Shown here one piece after another: positions 1 to 6,696 of a stretch of 9,306 nucleotides of DNA. The notes beneath the pieces are model-generated. The model did no database searches, was not told the DNA's origin, and worked only from the letters and a program-made list of their open reading frames with translations. The stretch comes from an uncultured Rhodanobacteraceae bacterium (GTDB lineage Bacteria; Pseudomonadota; Gammaproteobacteria; Xanthomonadales; Rhodanobacteraceae), in contig CAJXGK010000056.1 of the NCBI GenBank assembly GCA_913053815.1, forward strand, positions 1 to 9,306, given 5' to 3'. The position numbers were made by a program, and so were the translations under genes. Position 1 is the stretch's first letter, and each line of letters opens with the position of its first letter.

Positions 1-789
1 GGCGGATGTGTCGAAGCCGATGTCCGACGATTGGCGCATCAACATATCGAGGACGCGAACGGGAGGCTGGCCACCTTCGCGCTCGATTCCGACTTTGGTT
101 ATGACGATGGCATGATTTGCGGTGGGCAGATGGACGTCGCGATCCGTCCGATATCGCCGGGCGACGATATCGAATCGTATCGTTCGGCGGCCAACACACT
201 GGAGTCGCAGGCGGCGACGTTCCCGGTTCGCATCGCCGAGGATGGTCGGAACGTGGAATATCGAATCCGCGTCGAGCCCGCGCCAAGCCTGTATATCGCG
301 GGGGCTGGGCACATCAGCCGCGTGCTGGCCAACGCAACGCTGCCGATCGGTTTCGATGTTCACGTGATCGACGACCGCGCCGAGTACGCGAACGAAAAAC
401 GCTTCCCGCCGCCCGTGCACACGCACGTCGGTGAAATCGCCGAGACGTTGAAGGTTCAGCCGCTTGATGCGAATAGCTACGTGGTGATCGTCACGCGCGG
501 GCACAAGCACGATGAGGCGGCCCTCGAAGCGGTTCTCACGTCGCTGGCGAAGTATATCGGAATGATCGGGAGTCGCCGCAAGATCGTGGTTATTTTCGAC
601 GACCTGCGACACCGTGGCGCGGACGCTAAAGCGCTCGCTCGGGTGCATGCCCCGATCGGCTTGGACATTGGCGCCGTCACGACCACGGAAATCGCGGTGA
701 GCATCGTGGCTGAACTGGTGAAGGTGCGTCGCGCGGAGCGCCACAAGACGGTCGAGGGACCGTGGCCGGTTTCGAGTGCCACAACGTGA
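1..789 (+). CDS. xdhC: XdhC/CoxI-family molybdoenzyme maturation factor, 5'-truncated by the window edge
   Basis: The reading frame is open from base 1, so the true start lies before the window; 262 codons remain of a family usually about 330-380 residues long. The visible N-terminal part carries the XdhC signature GGCVEADV, followed by GMICGGQM (residues ~37-44 from base 1). The C-terminal half is the Rossmann-like XdhC_C domain: LYIAGAGH, then VIDDRAEYAN, VVIVTRGHKHD, YIGMIGSRRK and the closing HAPIGLDIGAVTTTEIAVSI. Known family members bind molybdenum cofactor, have it sulfurated and deliver it to xanthine dehydrogenase-type enzymes in the cytoplasm. The stop overlaps the likely GTG start of the MocA-like gene (GTGA), so the two are probably translationally coupled. 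A CoxI-type partner serving another molybdenum hydroxylase is the alternative, since the enzyme subunits lie outside the window. Confidence 0.93.
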   Translation, partial: GGCVEADVRRLAHQHIEDANGRLATFALDSDFGYDDGMICGGQMDVAIRPISPGDDIESYRSAANTLESQAATFPVRIAEDGRNVEYRIRVEPAPSLYIAGAGHISRVLANATLPIGFDVHVIDDRAEYANEKRFPPPVHTHVGEIAETLKVQPLDANSYVVIVTRGHKHDEAALEAVLTSLAKYIGMIGSRRKIVVIFDDLRHRGADAKALARVHAPIGLDIGAVTTTEIAVSIVAELVKVRRAERHKTVEGPWPVSSATT

Positions 790-1397
790 CATCGGCCAGG
801 CAATCCATCAACGTCTTCGGCGTTCTTCCAGCGGCTGGCATGGGTAGGCGGATGGGCTTCGCGAAGCAATCGCTACCCTATCGCGAGTCGACGATGGCGG
901 GACACGTAGTTCGAACCATGCTTGCGGCTGACTTGACGGCCGTGGTTGTCGTCACGCGAACGGAGCTCGTGGCCAAGCTCGATCTGCCGGAAGATGACCG
1001 GATGATCGTGGCTATCAATGACGATTCGACGAGCCAGATGATGGACTCGATTCGACTCGGAATCGCGCGGTTGGACGACGTTTTCAGGTTATCACGTGAT
1101 GCGGGCGTGCTTGTGACACCGGCTGACATGCCGAAAGTGCCGGCCGACGCGTTTCGAAGATGCGCCGACGCGTTCCGCCGTGACCCGAGCAGGATCGTGA
1201 TAGCCACGTGCGCCGGTAAGCGAGGCCATCCGATGGTATTCCCGGCTGCTTTGCGGGAGACGTTGGACACGATGTCGGGCGGATTGAACGAGCTTCCCGG
1301 TCGGCGCGCCGGCGAAGTGAGGGAAGTTGCGTACGAGGACGCCGCGATCCTGAAGGACGTAGACACACCAGAGGATTATGAACATCTCGCCCGATAG
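786..1397 (+). CDS. mocA: MocA-like molybdenum cofactor cytidylyltransferase (NTP transferase)
   Basis: Predicted 203-residue cytoplasmic nucleotidyltransferase with a MobA/MocA-type fold. From the chosen start, the nucleotide-binding loop is LPAAGMGRRMGFAKQSLP (residues ~14-31); the metal-binding stretch is VTPADMPKV near residue 110; GKRGHPMVF follows near 146; and the end is DVDTPEDYEHL. The AAG form of the loop and the RGHP motif fit CTP-using MocA better than GTP-using MobA (usually LAGG). The known reaction is molybdopterin plus CTP giving the cytosine dinucleotide form used by xanthine dehydrogenase-family enzymes. I chose GTG at 786 because it overlaps the xdhC stop as GTGA. An in-frame GTG at 762 would add 8 residues of no family likeness. 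Being directly behind xdhC supports a joint role in molybdoenzyme maturation. The nucleotide preference is inferred from motifs only. Confidence 0.85.
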   Translation: MTSARQSINVFGVLPAAGMGRRMGFAKQSLPYRESTMAGHVVRTMLAADLTAVVVVTRTELVAKLDLPEDDRMIVAINDDSTSQMMDSIRLGIARLDDVFRLSRDAGVLVTPADMPKVPADAFRRCADAFRRDPSRIVIATCAGKRGHPMVFPAALRETLDTMSGGLNELPGRRAGEVREVAYEDAAILKDVDTPEDYEHLAR

Positions 1398-1427
1398 GCG
1401 AGGACGAACGGTTTGAGGAGCGGGCGG

Positions 1428-1673
1428 ATGGATGGACTCTCGTTTGAAATTGATGCGGACATTCGGCGGGCGTGGACGCCTCCGTCTCGGGTGTATTGCG
1501 ACGACGGGGTGTATGCGGCTGCGCGGGAACGCGTGTTCGGGCGGAGCTGGCAGTTCGTCGGGCACGCAGACGAGGTGCGGGTACCGGGTCAGGTTCAGCC
1601 GATCGTGATGTTGGATGGTTGTCTTGATGAACCGCTGGTGTTGGTGCGCGACCGGAAGAACGCGTGCCCATGA
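1428..1673 (+). pseudogene. Rieske non-heme iron ring-hydroxylating oxygenase alpha subunit, N-terminal fragment cut at a junction
   Basis: ATG at 1428 follows a GAGGAG ribosome binding site (1415-1420) with good spacing. The fragment reads like the N-terminus of a ring-hydroxylating dioxygenase alpha subunit: an opening FEIDADIRRAWTPPSRVY, then RVFGRSWQFVGHADEV (residues ~39-54) and EPLVLVRD (residues ~69-76). These proteins are usually about 350-450 residues. Here the frame ends at a TGA (1671-1673) after 81 codons, before the Rieske CxH...CxxH cluster and the iron-binding catalytic domain. The family likeness fails at about 1656-1664, exactly where an unrelated E2 frame begins, so this is either an assembly chimera or a real rearrangement, not ordinary decay. 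It lies 30 nt behind the MocA-like gene on the same strand. Its substrate cannot be judged. Confidence 0.72.
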
Positions 1674-2347
1674 CCCGGATGCGTACGCGTATTGCCGAAC
1701 GCCTGATGCATTCGAAAAACTCGATTGCCATGCTCACCTCATTCAACGAGATCAATCTGGGCAAGGTGATGGCCCTGCGCAAGCGTCTTGGTGAACAATT
1801 CCTCAAGACCCATGCGGTCAAGCTCGGCTTCATGAGTTTCTTCGTCAAAGCGACGTGTGAAGCCCTGAAGCGTCACCCCCTGGTCAATGCATCGGTAGAT
1901 GGCGGCGATATCATCTATCACGGTTACCAGGATATTTCGGTAGCTGTATCCACTGATCGGGGCCTGGTTACCCCGATTTTACGGGATGCCCAGAACATGA
2001 GTTTTGCCGAAATCGAACGTAACATCCTCGATTTCGCCGGCCGCGCCCGCAAGGGGGGACTGACCCTGGAAGAACTTCAGGGCGGTACCTTTACCATCAC
2101 CAACGGGGGGGTGTTCGGCTCACTGTTCTCCACCCCGATCGTCAACCCTCCGCAGAGCGCCATCCTCGGCATGCACACGATCAAGCAGCGTGCCATCGTC
2201 GAAGACGGACAGGTTATTGCCGCCCCGATGATGTACATCGCGATCAGCTACGACCATCGGGTCATTGATGGTAAAGATGCGGTGCTATTTCTGGTCGATA
2301 TCAAGGATCAGCTGGAGAATCCCGAGCGCATGCTGCTCGGCTTGTGA
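1646..2347 (+). CDS. sucB: 2-oxoglutarate dehydrogenase E2 (dihydrolipoyl succinyltransferase) catalytic domain, 5'-truncated at a junction
   Basis: About 233 codons encode only the acyltransferase domain of an E2 protein. The in-frame sequence before the first plausible start already reads as E2 ([20 protein letters not shown]), so the GTG at 1664 is not a true start; the gene was cut upstream. Family features include [88 protein letters not shown] (split here as motifs) and the catalytic [13 protein letters not shown]. The C-terminus RMLLGL is typical. Full SucB is about 400 residues, with an N-terminal lipoyl domain and an E3-binding domain; both are missing. E2 moves the succinyl group from lipoyllysine to CoA in the TCA-cycle complex, and lpdA follows 176 nt downstream. 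SucB fits better than AceF because of the [11 protein letters not shown] and DRGLVTP motifs. Confidence 0.9.
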   Translation, partial: ARPEERVPMTRMRTRIAERLMHSKNSIAMLTSFNEINLGKVMALRKRLGEQFLKTHAVKLGFMSFFVKATCEALKRHPLVNASVDGGDIIYHGYQDISVAVSTDRGLVTPILRDAQNMSFAEIERNILDFAGRARKGGLTLEELQGGTFTITNGGVFGSLFSTPIVNPPQSAILGMHTIKQRAIVEDGQVIAAPMMYIAISYDHRVIDGKDAVLFLVDIKDQLENPERMLLGL

Positions 2348-2374
2348 TCGACTGCGGATCAAACTGATGTCAGG

Positions 2375-2388
2375 GTCGATCAATCGAC
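2375..2388. repeat. 14-nt palindrome between sucB and lpdA
   Basis: GTCGAT-CA-ATCGAC is a perfect 6-bp inverted repeat with a 2-nt centre, 27 nt past the sucB stop. It is nested inside a second short dyad, CAGGG (2371-2375) with CCCTG (2396-2400). There is no T-run after it, so it is not a classic terminator. It could stabilise or process the sucB-lpdA transcript, or be chance. The rest of the 176-nt gap shows nothing else I can name. Confidence 0.3.
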
Positions 2389-2523
2389 GGCAAAGCCCTG
2401 TTGTACCCATCCACCCGAAGTTATGGGCCGGGATTAGGGGCTATCGCTGCGGTGTTCTTTACCTTGCCACCACCCCAGGCCGTCGCCCCTTGGCGCAGCC
2501 TTTCGATGCTAAGGAATCCAATC

Positions 2524-3948
2524 ATGAGTGAGTCATTCGACGTGATCGTCATCGGTGCCGGCCCGGCCGGCTACGTAGCCGCCATCCGTGCTGCACAACT
2601 CGGTTTAAAAACAGCCTGTGTGGATAATTTTACCGGTCAGGACCACCAGCCGGCATTGGGTGGAACCTGCCTGAATGTGGGGTGCATTCCATCCAAAGCA
2701 CTGCTGGATTCATCCCGACAGTTCCACAATCTGACGCATAACTTCGCGGTACATGGTATTCATACGCAAGACGCTTCGATCGATGTCGGCACCATGGTTG
2801 GCCGTAAGAACAAGATCGTCAAACAGTTCACCAGCGGCATCAGCATGCTGTTCAAGGCCAACAAGGTCACTTCACTATTCGGAACGGGCAAGCTGCTGCA
2901 GGACAACGTGGTGGAAGTGCAAGCGGCCGATGGCAAGATTACCCGCATAAACGCTGCCAATGTGATCATTGCCACGGGCTCGGTGCCGATTGAACTGCCC
3001 TTCGCAAAATTCGACGGCAAGCAGGTCGTCGATAATGCCGGAGCTCTGGATTTTGACCAACTCCCCAAACGTTTCGGCGTGATCGGTGCCGGAGTGATCG
3101 GGCTCGAACTCGGTAGTGTCTGGAAGCGTCTCGGCTCAGAGGTAACTATTCTCGAGGCCCTGCCCGAATTCCTGGGTCCTGCCGATGCCGATATCACGCG
3201 TATTGCGCGTAAGGAATTTACTAAGCAGGGGCTGGATATCCGCCTCGGTGCCCGGGTCGGCAAGGTTGAGGTCAAAGCCAATGAAGTGCATATCGGCTAT
3301 ACCGACCAGAAAGGTGATCAAGCACTGGTCGTCGACAAGCTGCTGGTTGCCGTGGGACGGCGTGCCTATACCGATGGGGTGCTCACTGATGGCCTGGGGG
3401 TCAAGGTCGATAAGCACGGCCGTATCGAAGTTGATCAGCACTGCTGGAGCGGGGTGAACGGGGTCTGGGCTATCGGCGACTGTGTGCGCGGCCCCATGCT
3501 GGCCCACAAGGGCTCCGAGGAAGGTGTCGCAGTCGCTGAGTTGATTGCCGGCAAAGCGGGTCATGTCGATTTCAACACCATTCCGTGGGTCATCTACACC
3601 GAGCCGGAAATTGCCTGGGTTGGCAAAACCGAACAACAACTCAAGGAAGAAAATATTCCCTACAAGATCGGCACCTTCCCGTTTGCGGCGGTAGGCCGAG
3701 CTGTCGCTATGAACGAACCGGTGGGGATGGTCAAGATCATCGCTCATGCCGAGACCGACCGCCTGCTGGGTGCCCACATGGTTGGGCCTGTGGTATCCGA
3801 GTTGATCGCTGAAACCGTGGTGACGATGGAATTCAAGGGTGCGGCAGAGGATCTTGCCCGTATTGTGCATGCTCACCCCACGCTTTCCGAGGCGGTGCAT
3901 GAAGCAGCACTGGCAGTGGACAAACGCGCCATCCACCGCGCCAATTAA
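2524..3948 (+). CDS. lpdA: Dihydrolipoyl dehydrogenase (E3 component)
   Basis: This 474-residue FAD flavoenzyme reoxidises dihydrolipoyllysine of 2-oxo acid dehydrogenase E2 proteins with NAD+. In order: the FAD-binding motif VIVIGAGPAGYVAAIRAAQ (residues ~7-25), the redox disulfide GGTCLNVGCIPSKALLDS (Cys49 and Cys54), the NAD-binding motif GVIGAGVIGLELGSVWKRLG, the second FAD motif VWAIGDCVRGPMLAHKGSEE, and the C-terminal dimerisation domain ending in HAHPTLSEAVHE (His451 and Glu456 form the catalytic pair). All key residues are present and the length is normal. ATG at 2524 is preferred because AAGGA at 2511-2515 sits 8 nt upstream and the family N-terminus begins here; an in-frame extension back to 2401 has no family likeness. 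Being next to the E2 catalytic domain points to the 2-oxoglutarate dehydrogenase complex, though an E3 can be shared with pyruvate dehydrogenase. Confidence 0.97.
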   Translation: MSESFDVIVIGAGPAGYVAAIRAAQLGLKTACVDNFTGQDHQPALGGTCLNVGCIPSKALLDSSRQFHNLTHNFAVHGIHTQDASIDVGTMVGRKNKIVKQFTSGISMLFKANKVTSLFGTGKLLQDNVVEVQAADGKITRINAANVIIATGSVPIELPFAKFDGKQVVDNAGALDFDQLPKRFGVIGAGVIGLELGSVWKRLGSEVTILEALPEFLGPADADITRIARKEFTKQGLDIRLGARVGKVEVKANEVHIGYTDQKGDQALVVDKLLVAVGRRAYTDGVLTDGLGVKVDKHGRIEVDQHCWSGVNGVWAIGDCVRGPMLAHKGSEEGVAVAELIAGKAGHVDFNTIPWVIYTEPEIAWVGKTEQQLKEENIPYKIGTFPFAAVGRAVAMNEPVGMVKIIAHAETDRLLGAHMVGPVVSELIAETVVTMEFKGAAEDLARIVHAHPTLSEAVHEAALAVDKRAIHRAN

Positions 3949-3979
3949 ACTTCAGCCACCCGCTTCCATCCACCGACGT

Positions 3980-4867
3980 ATGACCATGTCGCTGCAAGCC
4001 TACCCAATCCGTAATGTCTCCGACACCGCCCATTGGGTAGCCATCTATCGCGCCATGGAAAGCGAACGACCCGATGCCTTGTTCAGTGACCCACTGGCGC
4101 GGCGGCTCGGCGGCAAGCGTGGTGAGGCCATCGTGAAGGCACTGCCGCGAGGATCGGTCTTGAGCTGGGCGATGACCGTGCGAACCGTGCTGCTGGACGA
4201 AATGGTGATGCGTTGTATCCGCAACGGCGTTGCCACGGTACTGAACCTTGCAGCCGGACTGGATGCGCGGCCCTACCGCCTGGATCTGCCATCGTCACTG
4301 CGCTGGCTGCATGTCGATATGCCGGACATGATCGACTACTTTCGCGAACACACCCGCGCCGCAACGCCACGCTGCAGCCTGGAACTTGTCGCTGCGGATT
4401 TGCGAGATGCCGAAGCCAGAAAACAGCTCTTGGCGCGTGCCGCCGAATTCGGCCCGGTGGTGGTAATCTCGGAAGGTCTGCTGGTCTACCTCAGCTCCGA
4501 GCAAGTCGCTGACCTCGCTCGTGATCTACATACTATGGCTTGTGCAAAGTGGTGGTTGTTTGATCTTGCCTCACCACAACTTCTCAAATTTACCCCCCAA
4601 CGATGGAACCGGATACTCCTCGCCGGCCAGGCCCCGTTTCTCTTTGCGCCCCCTGAAGGCACGGATTTTTTCTTGCCGCATGGTTGGCGTGAAGCCGAGT
4701 TCCACTCGACCTGGGAGGCGTCCTGGCGCCTGCAGCGCACCATGTCCGGTGCCTGGCTATGGAAGCTGCTATCGCGACTGCAATCACCGGCACGACGAGA
4801 AGTCATGCGGCGGATGTCAGGCTGCGTAATGCTGGAAAACATAGTAAACCCTTCCCTCACGGCCTAA
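3980..4867 (+). CDS. Class I SAM-dependent methyltransferase, leucine carboxyl methyltransferase-like (LCM) family
   Basis: Predicted 295-residue cytoplasmic methyltransferase. The N-terminus NVSDTAHWVAIYRAMESERPDALF (read as motif), followed by DPLARRLGGKRGE, is the hallmark of the bacterial LCM/TIGR00027-type group. The SAM site reads VLNLAAGLDARPYRLDLP (residues ~85-102), then WLHVDMPDMIDY, and a later VVISEGLLVYLSSEQV matches the conserved ISEG-L-YL segment of the family. The methyl acceptor of bacterial members is mostly unknown; some act on small molecules or polyketides, so I do not name a substrate. The start could be 3980 or the in-frame ATG at 3986; neither has an obvious Shine-Dalgarno sequence, which suggests coupling to lpdA, ending 31 nt upstream. 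The next gene starts 11 nt after the stop, so all three are probably one transcript. Confidence 0.85.
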   Translation: MTMSLQAYPIRNVSDTAHWVAIYRAMESERPDALFSDPLARRLGGKRGEAIVKALPRGSVLSWAMTVRTVLLDEMVMRCIRNGVATVLNLAAGLDARPYRLDLPSSLRWLHVDMPDMIDYFREHTRAATPRCSLELVAADLRDAEARKQLLARAAEFGPVVVISEGLLVYLSSEQVADLARDLHTMACAKWWLFDLASPQLLKFTPQRWNRILLAGQAPFLFAPPEGTDFFLPHGWREAEFHSTWEASWRLQRTMSGAWLWKLLSRLQSPARREVMRRMSGCVMLENIVNPSLTA

Positions 4868-4878
4868 AGAGTTATGCC

Positions 4879-5880
4879 ATGACGACGTTTGAAAACTTTC
4901 ACGCCTTTCGTATCCACCAGGATGAGCATGGCCATCATGCTGGGATCGAAACCATGGCACTGGAGGCACTCAGCCCCGGTGAGGTCGTGATCCGGGTTAA
5001 ATGGTCCTCGGTGAACTACAAGGACGCCTTGGCGGGAATGGGTCGTGGCAAAATTCTGCGCCGCTATCCGCTAGTGGGAGGCATTGACCTGGCCGGCACG
5101 GTGCTGACTTCCTCAGCGGCCCGGTTTCAGCCTGGGGATCCGGTGTTGTGTACCGGCTCGGGGCTGTCAGAGACTCGTGATGGGGGCTATTCCGAATTGG
5201 CCCGGGTTCCAGCAGCAAGTCTGATCCCCCTCCCCAAGGGTCTGGATCTACGTGAAGCTATGATCCTCGGTACCGCAGGATTCACAGCCGGACTGGCCCT
5301 GTTACGTATGCAGGACAACGGCCAGACTCCAGCCCATGGGCCGATCGCCGTTACTGGTGCCAGCGGCGGCGTAGGGATGTTGGCGATATCGATCTTTAGT
5401 CAGGCCGGATATGAGGTTCATGCCATCAGCGGCAAAACAGATCGAGCGGACTTTTTACGCGAACTCGGTGCACACACAGTGTTGCCGCGCGATACCCTCA
5501 CTACTGCGCCTCATGCCTTGGGATCCGCTCGCTTTGGTGGCGCCCTGGACAATGTCGGCGGCGCCACCCTAGCCACCCTGCTCGCCAGTACCCAGCCCTA
5601 TGGCAACGTGGCCGTCTGCGGCATGGTCGGCGGGATCCAGGTTTCCACCACAGTGATGCCCTTTATCATCCGGGGGGTCAGTTTGCTCGGTATCGCCTCA
5701 TCGGGCACCCCCCGATTGCAGCGTGAGCGGGTCTGGGACCATCTCGCCACGGACTGGAAACCCGTCCAACTTAATCATATTGCTACCCGGGATATAGGCA
5801 TGGAGCAACTTATAGCTACCTTTCCTGTGCTACTGTCCGGGGCATCGTTTGGCCGTACCCTGGTCCACATTACCGACTGA
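4879..5880 (+). CDS. acuI: AcuI/YhdH-type acryloyl-CoA reductase (zinc-free MDR family, NADPH)
   Basis: This 333-residue medium-chain dehydrogenase/reductase has the YhdH/AcuI layout: an N-terminal GroES-like domain with SSVNYKDALAGMGRGKILRRYP and PLVGGIDLAGTV, the GYSELARVPA segment, then a Rossmann domain with ITVTGASGGVG-like AVTGASGGVGMLAIS (residues ~156-170). AGYEVHAISGKTDRADFLRELGA follows, then GALDNVGG and the closing GRTLVHI. No structural zinc-binding cysteines are seen, as expected for this zinc-free branch. Known members reduce acryloyl-CoA to propionyl-CoA with NADPH, protecting the cell from reactive acryloyl-CoA. ATG at 4879 is supported by AAAGAG (4866-4871) 7 nt upstream; the frame extends further upstream inside the methyltransferase without family likeness. 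No DMSP lyase or propionate genes are near, so the physiological source of acryloyl-CoA is unknown. Confidence 0.9.
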   Translation: MTTFENFHAFRIHQDEHGHHAGIETMALEALSPGEVVIRVKWSSVNYKDALAGMGRGKILRRYPLVGGIDLAGTVLTSSAARFQPGDPVLCTGSGLSETRDGGYSELARVPAASLIPLPKGLDLREAMILGTAGFTAGLALLRMQDNGQTPAHGPIAVTGASGGVGMLAISIFSQAGYEVHAISGKTDRADFLRELGAHTVLPRDTLTTAPHALGSARFGGALDNVGGATLATLLASTQPYGNVAVCGMVGGIQVSTTVMPFIIRGVSLLGIASSGTPRLQRERVWDHLATDWKPVQLNHIATRDIGMEQLIATFPVLLSGASFGRTLVHITD

Positions 5881-6034
5881 TCAAACCTACAAAATGGGCT
5901 CCTCTGTATATCCGCCACATATACTTATGCCACTGCAGACTGTCGCGCCACTGGTCATGGCCACCCCAGCCCCTTCACCCAATCTGAATCCGGGCAAGTA
6001 GCAATAGCCTACCCATATCATTTACAGTAAGACC
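5881..6034. other. Non-coding stretch after acuI with one AT-rich dyad
   Basis: No gene, tRNA or clear terminator is visible in this stretch. The only structure I can point to is a perfect 6-bp dyad, GTATAT (5906-5911) with ATATAC (5919-5924), separated by 7 nt. It lies 25 nt after the acuI stop. It lacks a following T-run and could be a protein-binding site or chance. Confidence 0.4.
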
Positions 6035-6061
6035 CTGGTCGTCATGGCCCCCATGGACCAG
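6035..6061. repeat. Bulged hairpin next to the small minus-strand ORF
   Basis: CTGGTC (6035-6040) pairs with GACCAG (6056-6061), and CATGG (6043-6047) pairs with CCATG (6051-6055), leaving a GT bulge (6041-6042) and a CCC loop. This gives 11 base pairs. On the minus strand the hairpin begins 2 nt after the stop of the small ORF at 6064-6210, the position of a terminator. No U-run follows on either strand, so it is not a canonical Rho-independent terminator. Confidence 0.45.
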
Positions 6062-6063
6062 AC

Positions 6064-6210
6064 CTATACCACCAGCGTCAAGGCCAGCAAAACTACCCGT
6101 TTGCTATCCACGCCCCGTAACAGGGTCTGCGGCAAGCCCAGAATAAAAACCCTCTGTACAGCACCGCCCTGAAACTCCCGGTACTTTTCGCTGCGCTCCA
6201 CAAGCGTCAT
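6064..6210 (-). CDS. Possible 48-residue small protein, unrecognised
   Basis: On the minus strand an ATG (complement of 6208-6210) is preceded by AAGGAGG (complement of 6215-6221) with a 4-nt spacer, a near-perfect though closely placed Shine-Dalgarno sequence. The frame runs 48 codons: a charged start (MTLVERSEKYREFQGG), a middle GLPQTLLRGVDSKR and a hydrophobic end (VVLLALTLVV). The hydrophobic tail is too short and too close to the terminus for a confident membrane segment. A hairpin lies just past the stop. Against it: it is divergent from pilH with only 34 nt between starts, so its promoter would have to lie inside pilH, and I recognise no family. It may be a real small gene, a remnant, or chance in the pilH leader. 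Confidence 0.3.
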   Translation of the reverse strand: MTLVERSEKYREFQGGAVQRVFILGLPQTLLRGVDSKRVVLLALTLVV

Positions 6211-6244
6211 AATCCCTCCTTCATAGCCCATTTTGAGAAGGCCC

Positions 6245-6610
6245 ATGGCTCGTGTTCTGATCGTCGATGATTCCCCTTCACAACTTGTTGGCCTCAAACG
6301 CATGGTGGAAAAACTTGGTTACGAGAGCATAACCGCTGAAGACGGTGCCGCCGGCGTCAAGGTGGCGCGCAGGGACAAACCTGATCTAATTCTCATGGAT
6401 GTTGTTATGCCCAATCTCAATGGATTTCAGGCCACTCGAACTATCAGCAAGGATCCGGATACTGCACATATCCCGATTATCCTGGTGACTACCAAGGATC
6501 AGACCACTGATCGGGTATGGGGTCTGCGGCAAGGCGCACGCGCCTACCTCAATAAGCCCATCAACGAAGCCGAGTTAGCCGCCGCCCTCAAAGAGGCGCT
6601 GGGCGAATAG
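6245..6610 (+). CDS. pilH: PilH-like single-domain response regulator (CheY-type receiver)
   Basis: This 121-residue protein is a bare receiver domain without an output domain. The acidic pocket is Asp8-Asp9 (LIVDDSPSQ), the phosphoacceptor is Asp52 (LILMDVVMPNLNGFQATR), the switch Thr is in LVTTKDQTTD (residues 80-89) and the conserved Lys is Lys104 (AYLNKPI). The VTTKDQ-TD-VWG-RQGA pattern closely resembles PilH of the Pseudomonas type IV pilus Chp system, which modulates twitching motility and cAMP signalling; MARVLIVDDSPSQL also fits. ATG at 6245 has GAGAAGG (6235-6241) upstream; the frame can be extended only to a TTG without family likeness. No pilG, chpA or pilus gene is in view, so the partner kinase is unknown and another CheY-like role is possible. 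Confidence 0.85.
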   Translation: MARVLIVDDSPSQLVGLKRMVEKLGYESITAEDGAAGVKVARRDKPDLILMDVVMPNLNGFQATRTISKDPDTAHIPIILVTTKDQTTDRVWGLRQGARAYLNKPINEAELAAALKEALGE

Positions 6611-6623
6611 GCGGTTCCGGCAA

Positions 6624-6650
6624 GTCATTGCAACGCAGCGTTGCAATGAC
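6624..6650. terminator. Perfect 27-nt palindrome between convergent pilH and cbpA
   Basis: Two 13-nt arms, GTCATTGCAACGC (6624-6636) and GCGTTGCAATGAC (6638-6650), are exact inverted repeats around a single central A. The palindrome begins 13 nt after the pilH stop and 46 nt past the cbpA stop on the other strand, the place for a shared bidirectional terminator. No T-run follows on either side, so a dispersed repeat or a protein-binding site is an alternative. Confidence 0.5.
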
Positions 6651-6663
6651 AATATTGGCCACC

Positions 6664-6686
6664 CTGATAAAACTTAGGGCTATCAG
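6664..6686 (-). terminator. Weak hairpin just past cbpA
   Basis: CTGATA (6664-6669) and TATCAG (6681-6686) form a perfect 6-bp stem with an 11-nt loop, 10 nt downstream of the cbpA stop on the minus strand. The stem is short and AT-rich and has no T-run after it. It may help end or protect the cbpA transcript together with the stronger palindrome at 6624-6650. Confidence 0.25.
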
Positions 6687-6696
6687 CATAGTTCGT

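Noticed and set aside
1084..1848. 254-residue minus-strand frame crossing the junction
   Set aside because: It is antisense to three better supported genes, has low-complexity Arg/Pro/Ser content and no recognisable domain.
1643..2347. A functional Rieske-E2 fusion protein
   Set aside because: The two domains are in different frames, and the Rieske frame stops at 1671-1673. No continuous product is possible.
2401..2523. N-terminal extension of LpdA by 41 residues
   Set aside because: The FAD-binding N-terminus of the family starts at the ATG at 2524, which has its own ribosome binding site; the extension shows no likeness and no start signal.
3136..3936. 266-residue minus-strand frame inside lpdA
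   Set aside because: It is a shadow of the strongly conserved lpdA frame; its composition reflects reverse-complemented codons and no family is seen.
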